From the NCBI GenBank assembly GCA_025529335.1, contig JAMYHX010000164.1, positions 16,583 through 80,582 of the forward strand: DNA of 64,000 nt, in the 5' to 3' direction. Positions 10,128-22,150 of this stretch are shown here, piece after piece. Under the pieces are notes generated by a model. It saw nothing but the letters and a program-made list of their open reading frames with translations. It ran no database searches and was not told the DNA's origin. The position numbers and the translations under genes were made by a program. The number at the start of each line of letters is the position of its first letter. Positions within the stretch are counted from its first letter, which is position 1. The stretch is from Rhizopus sp. PT2906. Taxonomy: Eukaryota > Mucoromycota > Mucoromycetes > Mucorales > Rhizopodaceae.

Positions 10128-11354
10128 TTATTCGTCTCTTAACCTTAGTCCATTACGTATCTCGTCTGTCAATGGTAAATCCTTTTCGCAACGATCACAT
10201 TGACATTTAAATAAATATGACTTATCCAAGTAGGTCTGTCTTGTTTCCTTGTTCCATCTTGGATTCACATACGTCTCATACAGTTGCTCCCCTTGTTTGA
10301 TATCTCTAATCGCTCTCACCGCAATCTTGTACTGTGACTTGGCCTGAGGATGATCAATACTGACATTTGGGTAACAGTTATGATTGATATGTGAATGTAC
10401 TAGATAGAGACCACCATTTTGATTGTTGATGTTGAATTTACCCATATAATTCAAAAATGTCTTTTCGTCATCAAACAGTTGAGTCTTGAGTGTATCTGGC
10501 AAGGCCTTGGTGATCTTACACTTGGCTGGTGGTTCCTTGTACGCCTTGGAAAGGAAATCGCGTGCCTTGGCCCAGAGCTCGCGTGTGGGGTGTTCCATAA
10601 AGATCCACTCGGTCTCTTTTGCCTGACGTTCTTCCTGACTGACAGTCGCAAAGGCATCGAGGTGACCCAAGACCTCATTCAACTCGTCTCGCTGGTGTGC
10701 CAAGATCATACGAGCATAGATACGAGCGATCGCCATAGGTGCCTGCCAATTTTCGCCCTCACAAAAGTTCATCAACTTTGTCACGGCTGGGTTCAATCGA
10801 GTACATTCTAACTGATGAAATTGTTCCCAGGCAGTGGATCGACATTGTTTGCTGCAGTAATACATTTCACAATACTTGCAGTGTTGTGTCAATCGATTGG
10901 CATACAGGATCGGCTTACAGCACAAACCACAGGCGTTACCAGAACGAGCCAAGGCAAAGAGTTCCCAGGGTGGAAAGTACACAAAGGGTTCTTCTGTAAA
11001 CAATATCTCGTCTCTTTTGATATCGCGTGCTGCAAACAGTCCCTTGCCTGTGACTGGATCAACCATGCGTGCCTGCACACAGTCAGACACAGACTTGAAG
11101 TCCAATCGAGGATCGATATATGATACTGGCACGGAGGGGTCGTCAGCAAGTCCACTCTTGACGGGCTGAGTCGTCTGGGTGAGTCCACACTGCTGCATAT
11201 GCTTCTTCACTCGCTTTTCTGATACTTGCCAGCTGGGTTGTTGCTCAAGCACAAGCGTCGTCACTTTTTTGATGCCGGCCTCGGGTGTCTCGAGCTTGAT
11301 TTTTTGAATGGCCTCCACAAGTGCTTCTTCACTAGGAATGATCTTGTCTGTCAT
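10128..11354 (-). CDS. SET5: SET5-like SET/MYND protein lysine methyltransferase
   Basis: Single-exon, 408 aa. Yeast Set5 methylates histone H4 tails. A helical N-terminus (about 1-90) precedes a split SET domain: GKGLFAARDIKRDEIL, then a MYND-type zinc insertion (CGLCCKPI...CKYCEMYYCSKQC...HQLEC), then the catalytic NHNCYPNVSI and GEQLYETYV motifs and a Cys-rich post-SET (KCQCDRCEKD). Start is ATG 11354; the open frame continues upstream only to a TTG. Lies 140 bp downstream of the SUMO protease gene on the same strand and is convergent with the kinase gene. Confidence 0.9.
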   Translation of the reverse strand: MTDKIIPSEEALVEAIQKIKLETPEAGIKKVTTLVLEQQPSWQVSEKRVKKHMQQCGLTQTTQPVKSGLADDPSVPVSYIDPRLDFKSVSDCVQARMVDPVTGKGLFAARDIKRDEILFTEEPFVYFPPWELFALARSGNACGLCCKPILYANRLTQHCKYCEMYYCSKQCRSTAWEQFHQLECTRLNPAVTKLMNFCEGENWQAPMAIARIYARMILAHQRDELNEVLGHLDAFATVSQEERQAKETEWIFMEHPTRELWAKARDFLSKAYKEPPAKCKITKALPDTLKTQLFDDEKTFLNYMGKFNINNQNGGLYLVHSHINHNCYPNVSIDHPQAKSQYKIAVRAIRDIKQGEQLYETYVNPRWNKETRQTYLDKSYLFKCQCDRCEKDLPLTDEIRNGLRLRDE

Positions 11355-11494
11355 TGTGTCAAAATATATAGAAAAAAGAGAAATCTTCAATCAAGGGGCG
11401 GAGAGAAAAAGTTTAAGCTTGAACATAAGCCACAGATTTAACGAATGAAGGGGGAAGGTTTATTATGCTCATATTTACATATTTATATTGGGGC

Positions 11495-13413
11495 TCATGA
11501 TGTCGTTGTAGAACGCTTAAACTGAGAATACTCCTTTGCTTTGTTTTCTAACAATGTATATAGAAACCTTCTAAAGGTCAACAGTTCTTTCTTTTGATTC
11601 TCTACAAACTCTTCTACTGCAACCTACAAATATATCTAAGTACATAGCCCTAGCGGACATTCACACAGATACACTTACCGTGCTCTTGGTAGTAAAGATA
11701 GAATCCCACATTTTCGTCTTGTATTTGTAAAAGTTGTATATACTATGCAGACAAAAGACACCACAGTCATAGTGATTATCCTGTTGTGGACACTGAATGG
11801 ACATAAACTCTGGTGGTATAAACTCGGGTTCAAGCACGTCTAGTTTTCGAGCTGCTTCCTTTTTTAAATACTCGACAATGTATCTTCGTATATGTCGTTG
11901 TGATCCACCCAAGGAATCCATAGTCATGATGTAGGGTCTAGATACTATAAGTAACAGTAGAAGTACACGGCAAACTTACTTTGTACGGTCCAGCCGATCC
12001 TTACTAGACTTTGTTCGTAATTCATCTTGATCTATACGTTTTCCTTGACCGATAGATGCACCTGGGTTGACAACTAAGATGATGAACCAATGACTATGCT
12101 CTGCAACGGGTATAATTAGGAGATCTTTGTCAAATATGTTTGCATTCTGCGTCCAGCGAGATAGTTTTTCAAAGTGTTCGGTCGTTTTGCAGTCCACTAG
12201 TTTTGTATAAAAGAAGGAATTGAAAGTGTAGATGCCGTCATCAGGATATTGATCTGCCCAGACTCTAGGGTAAAAGTCAATGATTGTATCGTTCAGAAAT
12301 CGGTCCTTTGCCAGCCGCTGCAGATCGTCCCAGTAGACCGTAATCTGTCCGGAACCAACAAAGGGGTACATGAGTATATGCTTGTCTCGGCCATAAAATG
12401 TAAAGTCTCGTTTGGTCAATTCATTGTTGTCTTCCACGTCAATCTCTACGGATGTCTTATCCTCTGCGGCACTGCTGCTTCTTGTCTTGCGTTTGGGTAA
12501 TTCTTTTTTGTCAAACAGAGGTTGTTCTTTGCTTTTCTTGGGGGTATATGACTTTTGTTTTTGATCTTCTAGATATTCATCTGGTAATTCATCTACTTCA
12601 ACCTCCTCCTCCATCTTGGGCTTGTAGCTTTTTCTGGGTCGCTTGATCAGGACGATCACGTCGTCGGGTTGAATACTCGATGCTTTACGTTTTGCTGTTG
12701 AGGTTGAGTCAGGCGGCGGTGATCTTTTGTCGTCATCGCTATAATCTAAATCAATGTCAATATAGTGACGTTTGGTGTTGTTATTACTAGACGATGGTGT
12801 CTATCATATATAAAGGTCAGAATAAAATAATGAATTGTACATGTCTGCATTACAAATAAATGGCTCATATAACTGCCCAATGATTTCAGCTTTTCTTTCA
12901 TCTTATTCCCCGTAGGCTTGACCAGCTTTGATCCTCCATATTTAGGTTCTTCTGATAACTCGTTGTGATCGTTCTGAATATATATAGATGATCAATACGA
13001 ACAAGATCAGCAAAGATATAAAGTGTATACCTTTTCTCTTGTACGATAACAAGAACTGTCTAGAATAGATTTCATAAATTCGTCTTCCTCTTGTGTTCTT
13101 GTCGATTCACGCGCAGTGTGCATACTTTTGATTCGTTTGGTTGTTGACATGCCTGAGTCGATCGGATTCAATATGCCTCTTCTTGGTCTTTTACTGAACG
13201 TATGCTTTATTCTTGGAGACGCAGGACGAGTCTGCATAAAGAAGAAATGAACAAGATGGGAATAAAAAGAAGAAATGATTAACTTACACCAGAAGGTATT
13301 TCAATAGGCACTCCAATACGAGTTGACTTTTTATCAAACTAGACATAGTCAAGTTATATTTCATTCTTTTATATATATATATGTATGTATGTATAACTTA
13401 CAGCTTTTCTCAT
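11495..13413 (-). CDS. SUMO protease, Ulp2/SENP6-7-like (C48 peptidase)
   Basis: Removes SUMO from proteins, in the nucleus. Seven exons (gene order): 13413-13402, 13338-13288, 13231-13031, 12973-12854, 12800-11980, 11937-11679, 11623-11495; 530 aa. The first exon encodes only MRKA. The N-terminal half is basic, acidic-patched and low complexity, with SUMO-interaction-like DDVIVLIKR. The protease begins at GQITVYWDDLQRLAKDRFLN; catalytic triad: His in EHSHWF, Asp in TMDSLGG, Cys in HYDCGVFCL, with the oxyanion Gln in CPQQD. The helix motif reads FLNDTIIDFYPRVW, with Pro where relatives usually have Leu/Val. Ulp2/SENP6-7 class rather than Ulp1 judged from the LMYP...ITV entry into the domain. 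Small exons 1-2 rest on splice signals and phase. Confidence 0.88.
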
Positions 13414-15318
13414 ATGATAAGGAGACAGAGAATTCAAAAAATAGAAAGAGAGGGAAAAAGTACGTTTGGAAAGGGTCAACCCCGATAAGAATTATTCGGC
13501 TCGCAAAATGATCAAGGGATGGCCGGACTTTTCTTGATTATGCAAGCAAGCAATGAAAGGTCAAGGGGGGTTGATTTTTCATTGTTGGACTTTTATAAAA
13601 GGTTGGTTCGAGTGTTTGATTTTTATACTTATATCGTAGAATCGATCCATGTTGAATGAATGTTGTGTAAAAAAAGTTCTTTGAAAGCTTTACTTCAATA
13701 CTCAAAAAGATGGCTTAGGTTCAACGCTTGATCTTTAATAAACCTCAGTCAACTATCAGCTTGTATTGTCCCCCTCTTTTAGGTAGCTGTCATTCGTTCT
13801 TATTTCTATTCTCTCTTTGAAGATTGTCAGTTCTCAAACAATTGCCTCTTTCTTTATGTTTGAAACATAAAGTGACATCAGAGTGTGCCCTTATATCAAT
13901 GCATGTTTTGATTCAAAAGAAAAACAGACAATGAAGCAAAGACACTTTCAACATGTGAATTGCGTGCTTTTTCGAGAAGTGATGCATAAAATGTTTGAAA
14001 ACAATGCTCAATATTTCTAAAACAAGTGAATAACAATCAAATTTGGAAATTTGTTCGAAAAATGTAAAATGGAGAAATGAAAATAGAAAATGACGGAATC
14101 CTTTACTTGTCACAATAATCAATACGTTTCTATGGTAATTATTATCTATTTCATATACTTATTGCCATGGAAACATGGTCTTGTAAACTTTTTATAAAAA
14201 GGTTTCCCCCCTTTTTTTTTTTATAAACTGAATCTGATAAATTGTATGATTCTTTCTTGACAGCAGAAAAGAAAAAGGGATGCGTCGTTACACAGGACAA
14301 CGACGAGCGACATTATTGCATAACCTAAGCAACATTAGCTCAATTGACGTAATGCAGAAATAAATGCCTAATGATCAAAGAAGGAATATTAGGAATAAGT
14401 ATAATTAATTGCTTAATGTTGGGTATTATTCTCGAATAATAACATCATATTTTTCAGGGTTTACGTTGATTCCCTCCTTAAGACGGGATATGATTCATAT
14501 ATATGGGAACCATGGGTTACTCTTACAATGTAAAAAATGTAGTTTTGGCTTCAAATTGAACAAAATTCTTTCTATAATGTAATACTCTAGCCGTCTTTAA
14601 TCCTTATCTAGTCCTACCAATGAGACAGCTCTAATTCATCTTCAAAAGATATATGGATAACATCAGTATAAGACGTTGTGACTAGGAACCTATGATGGAA
14701 ATAACAGATGAAATACGTAAAGACTATAGCTATCATAAAATACTAATGGCTAAGTATGTATGCCTTGTTTGCATTCTAATGAGTATTGAGTAAAGATACG
14801 TGGGTATATCATCCGCATCAAATTGGCGTTAAAGCAGTGTTATCATTTACTTTAACCATTTGTTTGTATTTTCGTTACTGGATCATGCGTGAAATGATTT
14901 TTTGCTATTTCCAATGAGTGTCAAGAGTGATCATTTTATTTACATGTTACGCAATTCCTTTACAAAAATACGTATTAACATTTTCTAATTGTACATGAGG
15001 GCTCATCTGTGTATTGAATACTAGGTTTTCATGACATATATTCTTATATGAAAGGTAAATTGAATAATTTGCCATGACAACCAGGAGAGGAGTTATCTCT
15101 CAAATAAACAACACATAGAGCGTGTAGTTAGCATTAAACTTCACACGCTTTCTGTACCACCAATTCTAATTTGATTTTTTGTTGATCGCAATTAGATACA
15201 GAAATGTCGCAATCGGATGGCGCAATTGTATTTATTCTATTTCAAATTCAGTTTTTTGGGCTTTCTTTTTTATTCTCTCCCTCCCTCTCTCTCCCTTTTT
15301 CTCTATTGACAGCAAAAA
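13414..15318. other. Intergenic region, no gene recognised
   Basis: About 1.9 kb, AT-rich, between the divergent SUMO protease and bZIP genes. A 27-codon frame near 14281 (MRRYTGQRRATLL...) is too short to support. CT-rich tracts at 15270-15305 immediately precede the bZIP start and are probably its core promoter. Confidence 0.5.
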
Positions 15319-16016
15319 ATGAACTCACCTCCAACACAATTACTACCACCCATTTCAATGTTTACCACGGGCCTTGCTTCTCCTCCTACAACTGCATTTG
15401 ATCCAAAAAAAGCAATGCCCATATTACCCAAGCCTTATGAAGACCATTTATTTCCATACCCCGCTGAGTTAAGAAGAAGATCAGACTCAGCCCAAGACAG
15501 CCAGAAGAGAGTGATGACCTCTGAAGAAGTATTAGCAGAAAAAAGACGAAGAAATGCAGGCGCATCTGCGCGATTTCGTGATCGTCGTAAGCAGAGAGAA
15601 CGTGAATTACAGGAACGATGTCAGGGTTTAGAAAAGAGAACACAGGAATTGGAAGATGCTTTGCGATTTGTCTGTCCTGATCATCCTCTATTGATCAACG
15701 CAAACCTAAACTCACCATCCGAAACATCGTCATCCACATCATCACCTTCAACGCCATCCGCATCAGTAGATATCCTTGGTCGCATCAATCAACTGGAGCA
15801 ATTTATAACTCGATTTAGAGTCGAAAAGCAAACAGATGCAAAGAAACTAGAGGAATTAGAAAATGAGGCAAGTATATATATATTTATACTATGTTTATAT
15901 AAATGTCCACTAACATGAAATAGAATAAGTTTTTGAAATCTGTATTAACAACTCTAACAAGTAAAAATGGTTCACAAGAACAATCTGCTCCAAATTCTCC
16001 TTCATCTGATGTTTAA
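15319..16016 (+). CDS. bZIP transcription factor (Cys3/Met4-like basic region)
   Basis: 213 aa from exons 15319-15867 and 15924-16016. The basic region EKRRRNAGASARFRDRRKQR has the NxxxSARFR signature shared with Neurospora CYS-3/MetR-type factors that control sulfur assimilation; a Leu-containing heptad region follows, then a Ser-rich linker, and a second coiled coil (ILGRINQLEQFITRF...LEELENENKFLKSVL). The intron uses a GC donor (GCAAGT) with a CTAAC branch site; the nearby GT donor would give a stop or a different C-terminus. A role in sulfur control is inferred from the basic region only. Confidence 0.85.
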
Positions 16017-16398
16017 GCATAATACAATCACACATATATATTTCCTTGCATTTTCATTACACGCACACACACATGCTTCATTCTATTACATTTTGACTAA
16101 ATAATAATAAAAGAGATTGTTTATTAAACTTAAAAAAACATATTGTCATGTATATACACATAAACAAATTCAATTCAATCTTTTTAACAAAAGATGCAAT
16201 GCAAATAAAAGTTACAGTATATGTAAAAAAAAAGGAGAAAGGGGGGAGGAAAGAATGTATATATGTGTGTGTGTGTGTGATAAGTCTAAGTGAACGAATA
16301 TATAAGCAAAAAGCCCAAACAAAAAAAAAACAAAAAAGAAAGGAAAGGGGTATCCATTATGTATATGTATATAGTGATATCATTCAGAGGGATTGCTA
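16017..16398. other. Convergent 3' UTR region
   Basis: Between the stops of the bZIP and PUF genes; AT-rich with A-runs and a (GT)n tract near 16264-16279. No gene. Confidence 0.5.
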
Positions 16399-19300
16399 TT
16401 ATGTGTTGTTATCTTCTTCATTCTTTTCTTCTGTAGTGGCTGCATTGTTATTTGCAGTTGAAATAGACGCTGCAACAGCGGCAGCATAGAAATTAGCCAT
16501 CATGGCTGCTGTAGATTGAGGTTGTTCTAGTTGTTCTTCATTTCCCATTCCATTACTGACCGCCAGATACTTGGCATGTAAGGCAGCAGCTAAACTGGGA
16601 CTGATGGAAAATTGAGAAGGTATACCAGCACCCAAGCTCGCACCCGGAACTGAATCGACCATGACCATGTTGATTTCTTCTACAAGTCGCTTGTAGCCCT
16701 GTACGTGCTGCAGCTTTAATTTATAAAGCATCTGTTTTACTCTTTCTGCAATGCGCTGTCTCTCCTTTAGTTCAATATATGAGCTTGACAGAATCTTTTG
16801 TATCAAATTGACACCATGGACTTGATCATGGAGAATCTCTTCAGTCACTTCTGCATATTGTGGTGTAAAGAAGAGAGCATCAAGAATAACTGCCCTTGCA
16901 TCAGGCTCTTGACGTTGGTTGATCAGCTTCAAGACGGTAAGAGAGGCTAATTTATGTGTACAAAGGCGTGCCAAGTGAGGTAATAATCGAGGTGCAAGCA
17001 CTCGATAACGCCCAGGAATACCTGATGTGTCCAGTAACCAGATCAGTAAAAGTGCTCCGTTTGCATTTGTAGCTAAAAGTAAAGCATGTTGTACAAGTGA
17101 AGCAGCAACATATTTCTATTTATGAACAAAAAAAGATGGTGTTAGTCTTGTCATATTAAAATGCTTTGCTCTCTCTCTCTCTCTCTTTCTTTTTTTTTTT
17201 TTTTTTTTTTTTTACTTGCTGTCGTTTGGTAACATGGGGACTCTCCAGTGTGGCACGAACGGCTCGCGCGCCGAAGCGTCCTTGAGCAATTTCCCAACAT
17301 GAGTCAACAATAGCGTCAAAGATGAACTGATTCTGTAAGGGACCAAGACTGAGACAACACTGAACAACGTAATTGCCAAATTGATCCAACAAGAGTGCAG
17401 GCACATAGGGTTTAATATGCTCACAAATAAGATTCACCTATTTCTTTTTTTAAAAAAATATGAATGTAGTTTACTATTTTTTGATTTTATACCTGCGCAG
17501 GAAGTTTTGCCGTGTCAATAATCTTTTGAGCGGCCCAGGTTCCATTCTTGTGCACACCAATCGAAGCTAAATAAGGCGCTACTCGTTCAAGCATAAGAGA
17601 CTTGGTCATCTCTGAGCATTTTTCAAATAATCGTTGAATGACCGTGTTGCCGATATAGTCTATAGACAGGTATGGGTTCATTTCTGTTTTTTTTTAAGAT
17701 GGTTTCCATCTTACCGCTACAAAGTTCCACCAACTCATCCAAACATTCAACCGCAATGACTTCCAGTTCCTTTACCGAGATTTGACCATTATCCAATCTT
17801 TTCCGGATATCTCTTAATTTCGCAATATCGACCTTTCTAGATTGACCCAATTCGGGAGCAGCTGGTATAGTATGGAAGTAATGCTGAGGCAAATGAAGCA
17901 CTAAGTTACAAAAGTAAGCTTATATCCGTTTTTTTTTTTTTTTTATTGGTGCGACCCTCACCTTGAAACATCGGACCATCCTTTTCATCTTCACCAAAAT
18001 CCTGCATGATCATCTTTCGTTCTGATATAATAGCCGACACCATGTTGGGATTATGTGTCATCATCTCGGTCATCATGTACATCATCATTTGCTGCTGGTA
18101 CTGTTGGTGTTCCTTTTCGACATCATCTTCCATCGTCTTGAGCGAAGGCACTTTTGCATATCCAATCTTGATCATGCCTGTGCCTGGTCCCATGATCTCC
18201 CGATTATGTAACGATTTTTTAGCTCGGATGGCATCTTCTAAATTAAAAAAATTGATAAATCCGCAGTTTTTGTGGGGCAGCACACGGACGGATTCGATCG
18301 CTCCGAAGGTGGAAAAGACGGTACCCAAAGCAACCTGGGTTGTGTTGTTTGGAATATTTCCAATCCCTATTAAAAACATAAGTAACTGTTTCGTATTGTC
18401 CTTTAACTTACATAACGCTCGGGTGGGTTCTTGAACACTGTCGGTCAACAGTTGAGACTGAGATGACTGTGACGATGTTGAGGAAGACAGCTGTTGTGGC
18501 ACTGATTCAGATTTTCCAAATCCGACCTTGATAGTTGAATTGCCAAGTTTACTGTTCATCTTGTGAATCAACGCATCCTTGGCTCTCAATGCTTCTTCGA
18601 CCCCAAAGTAATTGATAAACGCACACTCACGGTCCGGTAAGATCCTTATACTTTCAATAGACCCAAACTTTGAAAACAAATTATTCAAATCGTTGGTTGT
18701 GATGCTAAGGTCGAGCTGTCCAATCCATAAAGAACGACTCGGTATTTGGCCATGAGGGACGATCTCGGCGTCTTCAAAGGATTCCCATGCGGTAGGTGGT
18801 GTTGCCAACTCAGGCTCATCCTGATGGTAGATGGGAGATGAACTGGTTGTGCTGGCCTTTCTTTGTCTTGCCATCATCTCTAGCAGATCAGCACTGCTGT
18901 TTGAGTTGCGTAGGAACGGACGACGGATGTTGTTTTCTAACGGAAGCCGAGGATGCCATATAGACTGAAAAGGAGGATGGTCCTGCTGTTGTTGTTCTTC
19001 TAAAGAATCAACAGCACTCATTGCTCTTGGTCTATTTCCTTGAAGTCTAAGGTCCATCAGAGGAGGACGTTGTTTTAAAAAGGAATCATATGGAATCTGT
19101 TGTTGTTGTTGTTGTTGTTGTTGATGAGTTTCAGCCAAGAATTGAAGTGAAGAATATGAATGACTTGCATGAATTGTACGTCTATTGTCTAAAGTTCGAC
19201 TATCGTCTAATCCTAAAGAAGCAAATGTACTAGCAATTGTATGATGACTGTCTTCTCTGAGTAACTGATCTGAAGTAGGACTATGTGGTTGACCGTCCCA

Positions 19301-19589
19301 GAGGGGTTGACTCTGTGGGTTGAATAGACTGCTAGTGAAAACATGGGTTGGGTTACGCATATTGTTGGGTATCACAGGATCTGGAGGTGCTGTCTCAGCA
19401 CGAGGTCGACGTAAAGGTTCTTGAGCCAATTTCTTATGCCATGTTTTCGTTGCTAAATAATTGGTATTGCCACTACACATGAACGCGTTATACATATTAG
19501 AAACAAAAAATTAAAGTGTCATACCTCGGTGAACAATTGGAGTCATTGTCATTGAGTGAATTAGTTGAATCGGTACCTGAGTTGGCCAT
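16399..19589 (-). CDS. RRM-PUF RNA-binding protein (JSN1/PUF2-like)
   Basis: Binds 3' UTRs of mRNAs, in relatives often for membrane or mitochondrial targets. Seven exons (gene order): 19589-19525, 19472-18412, 18366-17962, 17900-17715, 17683-17493, 17437-17216, 17115-16399; 948 aa. Low-complexity N-terminus with a nine-Gln run; RRM1 has RNP2 SLWIGQLDL and RNP1 ECAFINYF; RRM2 has RALWIGNI, assembled across a 45-nt intron, and CGFINFF. A Pumilio domain follows, with PUF repeats such as IDYIGNTVIQRLFEKCSE, VHKNGTWAAQKIID and LDQFGNYVVQCCL. Two RRMs plus PUF is the architecture of yeast Jsn1/Puf2. Intron 17684-17714 is only 31 nt. Confidence 0.88.
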
Positions 19590-20407
19590 GATGTTCTGCA
19601 ATGACCCTACTTTTTATTATTTCTGTCCCTGTTTGTATGTATTTTCTTTCAATTAGTCGGGGAACAAATGTGTGTGCTTTCCGATAAAAAAAAAGTACTA
19701 AAAAGACGAAATGAAAAATATAAAAAGAGAAAGAAGAAAGGGAGAAAAAAGAAAAAGGAAAGGGAAAAAAAGGGAGGAAGTTGAAAGATTTGAAAGGGAG
19801 AAAGGGTGTGTACGTGTGTGTGTGTATTGAAGAGAAAGAGATAAATAAATAACTAAAAATATATTACAAAAAGCAGGGGCGTTCTCGTCTTTTGGCGGGG
19901 GATACAAACTTTTTTTTTTTTTTTTTTTTTTTTTTCCTTCTACCAACAAAAAAAAGAAAAAGTTTTATATGCTCCAATATTTGCTTGGATTTTTTAAAAA
20001 AGTAGTTTTATTATTAAATATTTAAACATGTTTATGATGTATATAAAAGTATTAAAGAACAATTCTAATTAAAAGAAACACAAGATCAGCAACTTCGGAA
20101 GTGCACCGAAAGTGACATCCTGCAACAAATAATTCAAATAGACACTTGTTTTTGCTTTTTATTCTACACTGTTTTCTTTCCTATTCTCTATTAAATTATA
20201 GGCGTCTGGTTTGTTAATACAAAAAAAGAGAGATTAACAGAGTAGGAAGCAAATCATTTAATTATAGTTTATGTGTGCAACCCCGAGATTGTTTCTGCAT
20301 ATAAATCGGAAAGAACTTAATCTTGTCAATTGTCACCCACGCTTTCTTGGTTATTTACTCTTTCTCTTCTTTCTCTCTCTGCATTTACTATAAACTAAGC
20401 ATCACTA
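19590..20407. other. Intergenic region with poly-T/A tracts
   Basis: Upstream of the PUF gene; contains a T run at about 19911-19935 and purine-rich stretches. A TATAAAT-like site near 20300 and a CT-rich tract at 20350-20385 precede the small candidate gene at 20408. Nothing else recognised. Confidence 0.45.
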
Positions 20408-20738
20408 ATGGATTACTTACAAGATGATACAGATGAGTTTATTAGCCATTCTATTACTGTACTAAGAAAGGCTCATCTACTTGTGATGTTGCCGAATAAG
20501 GTGATGTAAACACGAGAAGCGAAGATCCTATTTAAAGGTGTTGTCTTTACACTCGTGTGTATCCTACATTAATACACCGTGCTTGTGGCTGCAGAGAAAA
20601 ATAGTTGCGGAGAATAAAAATCCACCTTGCTGGTTGCTTGTTCGCAATGCACTTCACTTTCTTTTTTTCTGTTCTTATTTGACTCGGAATCAAAAATTAA
20701 ACTATGAAACTAGTTTGAATAATGAAGTTAAAGTTTAG
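20408..20738 (+). CDS. Possible 78-aa spliced gene, unrecognised
   Basis: ATG 20408 follows a TATA-like site and CT-rich leader typical of the real genes here. Exon 1 (20408-20500) encodes MDYLQDDTDEFISHSI... and ends AAG|GTGATG; exon 2 (20595-20738) starts after GGCTGCAG in phase and stops at 20738. Residues 45-65 are hydrophobic. No family recognised, and exon 2 composition is not convincing. Confidence 0.3.
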
Positions 20739-22150
20739 CTTTGTTCTGTTTGTTAGATTTCATCTAATAAAAGGAATATTCGAGTAAAAACTAGAATACT
20801 TTTAATATATGACGAGCTTCGTAGAGAGTTCATACTTTTATCGACTTTTTTCTTGTAAAATAGAGGTCCCTTGGAGGTCAAAGATATCTACAAGTTATAC
20901 TTTTTGCTTTTTAGCAAAGTCCTGAGTAAATGCTGCAAACAGTAAATATCGCATCCGATTGGTAAAGTCATGTTGCAAACTATGCAAGGTTGACAACTTT
21001 GTCCCATTTCGAAAGAGCTTTTTCAATAGCACTACCCTTTGGATCATACAGTTTCAGGAGGTGGTAACCTTTTTGGTTCATTGGAAACAAGTTGCTCTTG
21101 TAGTGAAACCTGATTTCAACATGAAATTTAATAATTTCTACCAGTGCATACATTTATCTTTGCGATTCAATCGTTCTCGTCAGTAGTGTCCTTACTTAAG
21201 GGAGTTGTCATAGTCATGATAGTTTTAGCTAAGGAGCATACAATAGGAAAACACGCTATTAAAAGTATTGTCATTTGTCAGAATGTTTAGGATAAATGAG
21301 TCAATGTAAACCGTTTGTCTTTATTGTATACAGCATGATTGAATTTAAAGTATAACCTTGTAAATTTTTCAATCGAATAAAGCTATTAATTACTGCTGTA
21401 GGGGAAGGAGATAGATTCCAACTTGTTCTTCATTTGGAAAAACAAAAAGTCAATTTTTTACATAATCAATCATTTTCACGGATATAACATGTAATGATAA
21501 AGACGCTCACTTGTATATATTAACTTTTAATGAATGGTTGGATGGGGTCAACTTATCATTTCATCTACACACACTCTCCATCTCTCTTTGTGTTGGGCAA
21601 AGTTAATAACCTATCATCATCAATAAAGTCTTGCATTGAGTCAAGGTTAATTGGGGAGTGACTAGCATCACTACGGCGAGCAATCCACATCAACTGTCAT
21701 GAATAAATGCGTAGCTCAAATTTCTTTATGCCGCTACACATCCGTCTTTGTTTGAAGCCAAGCTTTTTTCTATTTTATCTTTAAGCTCCATCTTGGTTGA
21801 CCATGAAAGTGGAGTATAGCCATAAGGCCTATAAGCACATACAAAGTGCACTGACGATGAATACTATATCAAAAAGGAACAACAGGGGTGATGTGAATTC
21901 CAATCCGGACATCATAGCCTGACCTGCACCTAGTGAGCCTAAAAAGGAAAGATTTCTGTGGAAAGGAATATAAACCACTACCTTTTTTTTTTTTTTTTCT
22001 CACTTGTTCTCTCTCTCACTTTGCTATCTTTCTTTCTCCTTCTCTCTCTTTTTATTCTCTTTTTGAAAACAAGGGTTTTTTTTTAGTTTAGTAGTGATCA
22101 AGTTGTGTATCAACAGTTCTTTATATAATAGCCTGAGTTAATATCATCGT
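20739..22150. other. Intergenic region, no gene recognised
   Basis: AT-rich. Includes a 75-codon + frame at 20959-21186 without recognisable motifs. Pyrimidine-rich tracts at 21980-22060 precede the Yippee gene and probably form its promoter and leader. Confidence 0.45.

Noticed and set aside
10419..11169. Long + frames opposite the SET5-like gene
   Set aside because: Antisense shadows of a well-supported gene; no family motifs.
11355..11390. Upstream extension of the SET5-like protein
   Set aside because: Opens with TTG; ATG 11354 is the sensible start.
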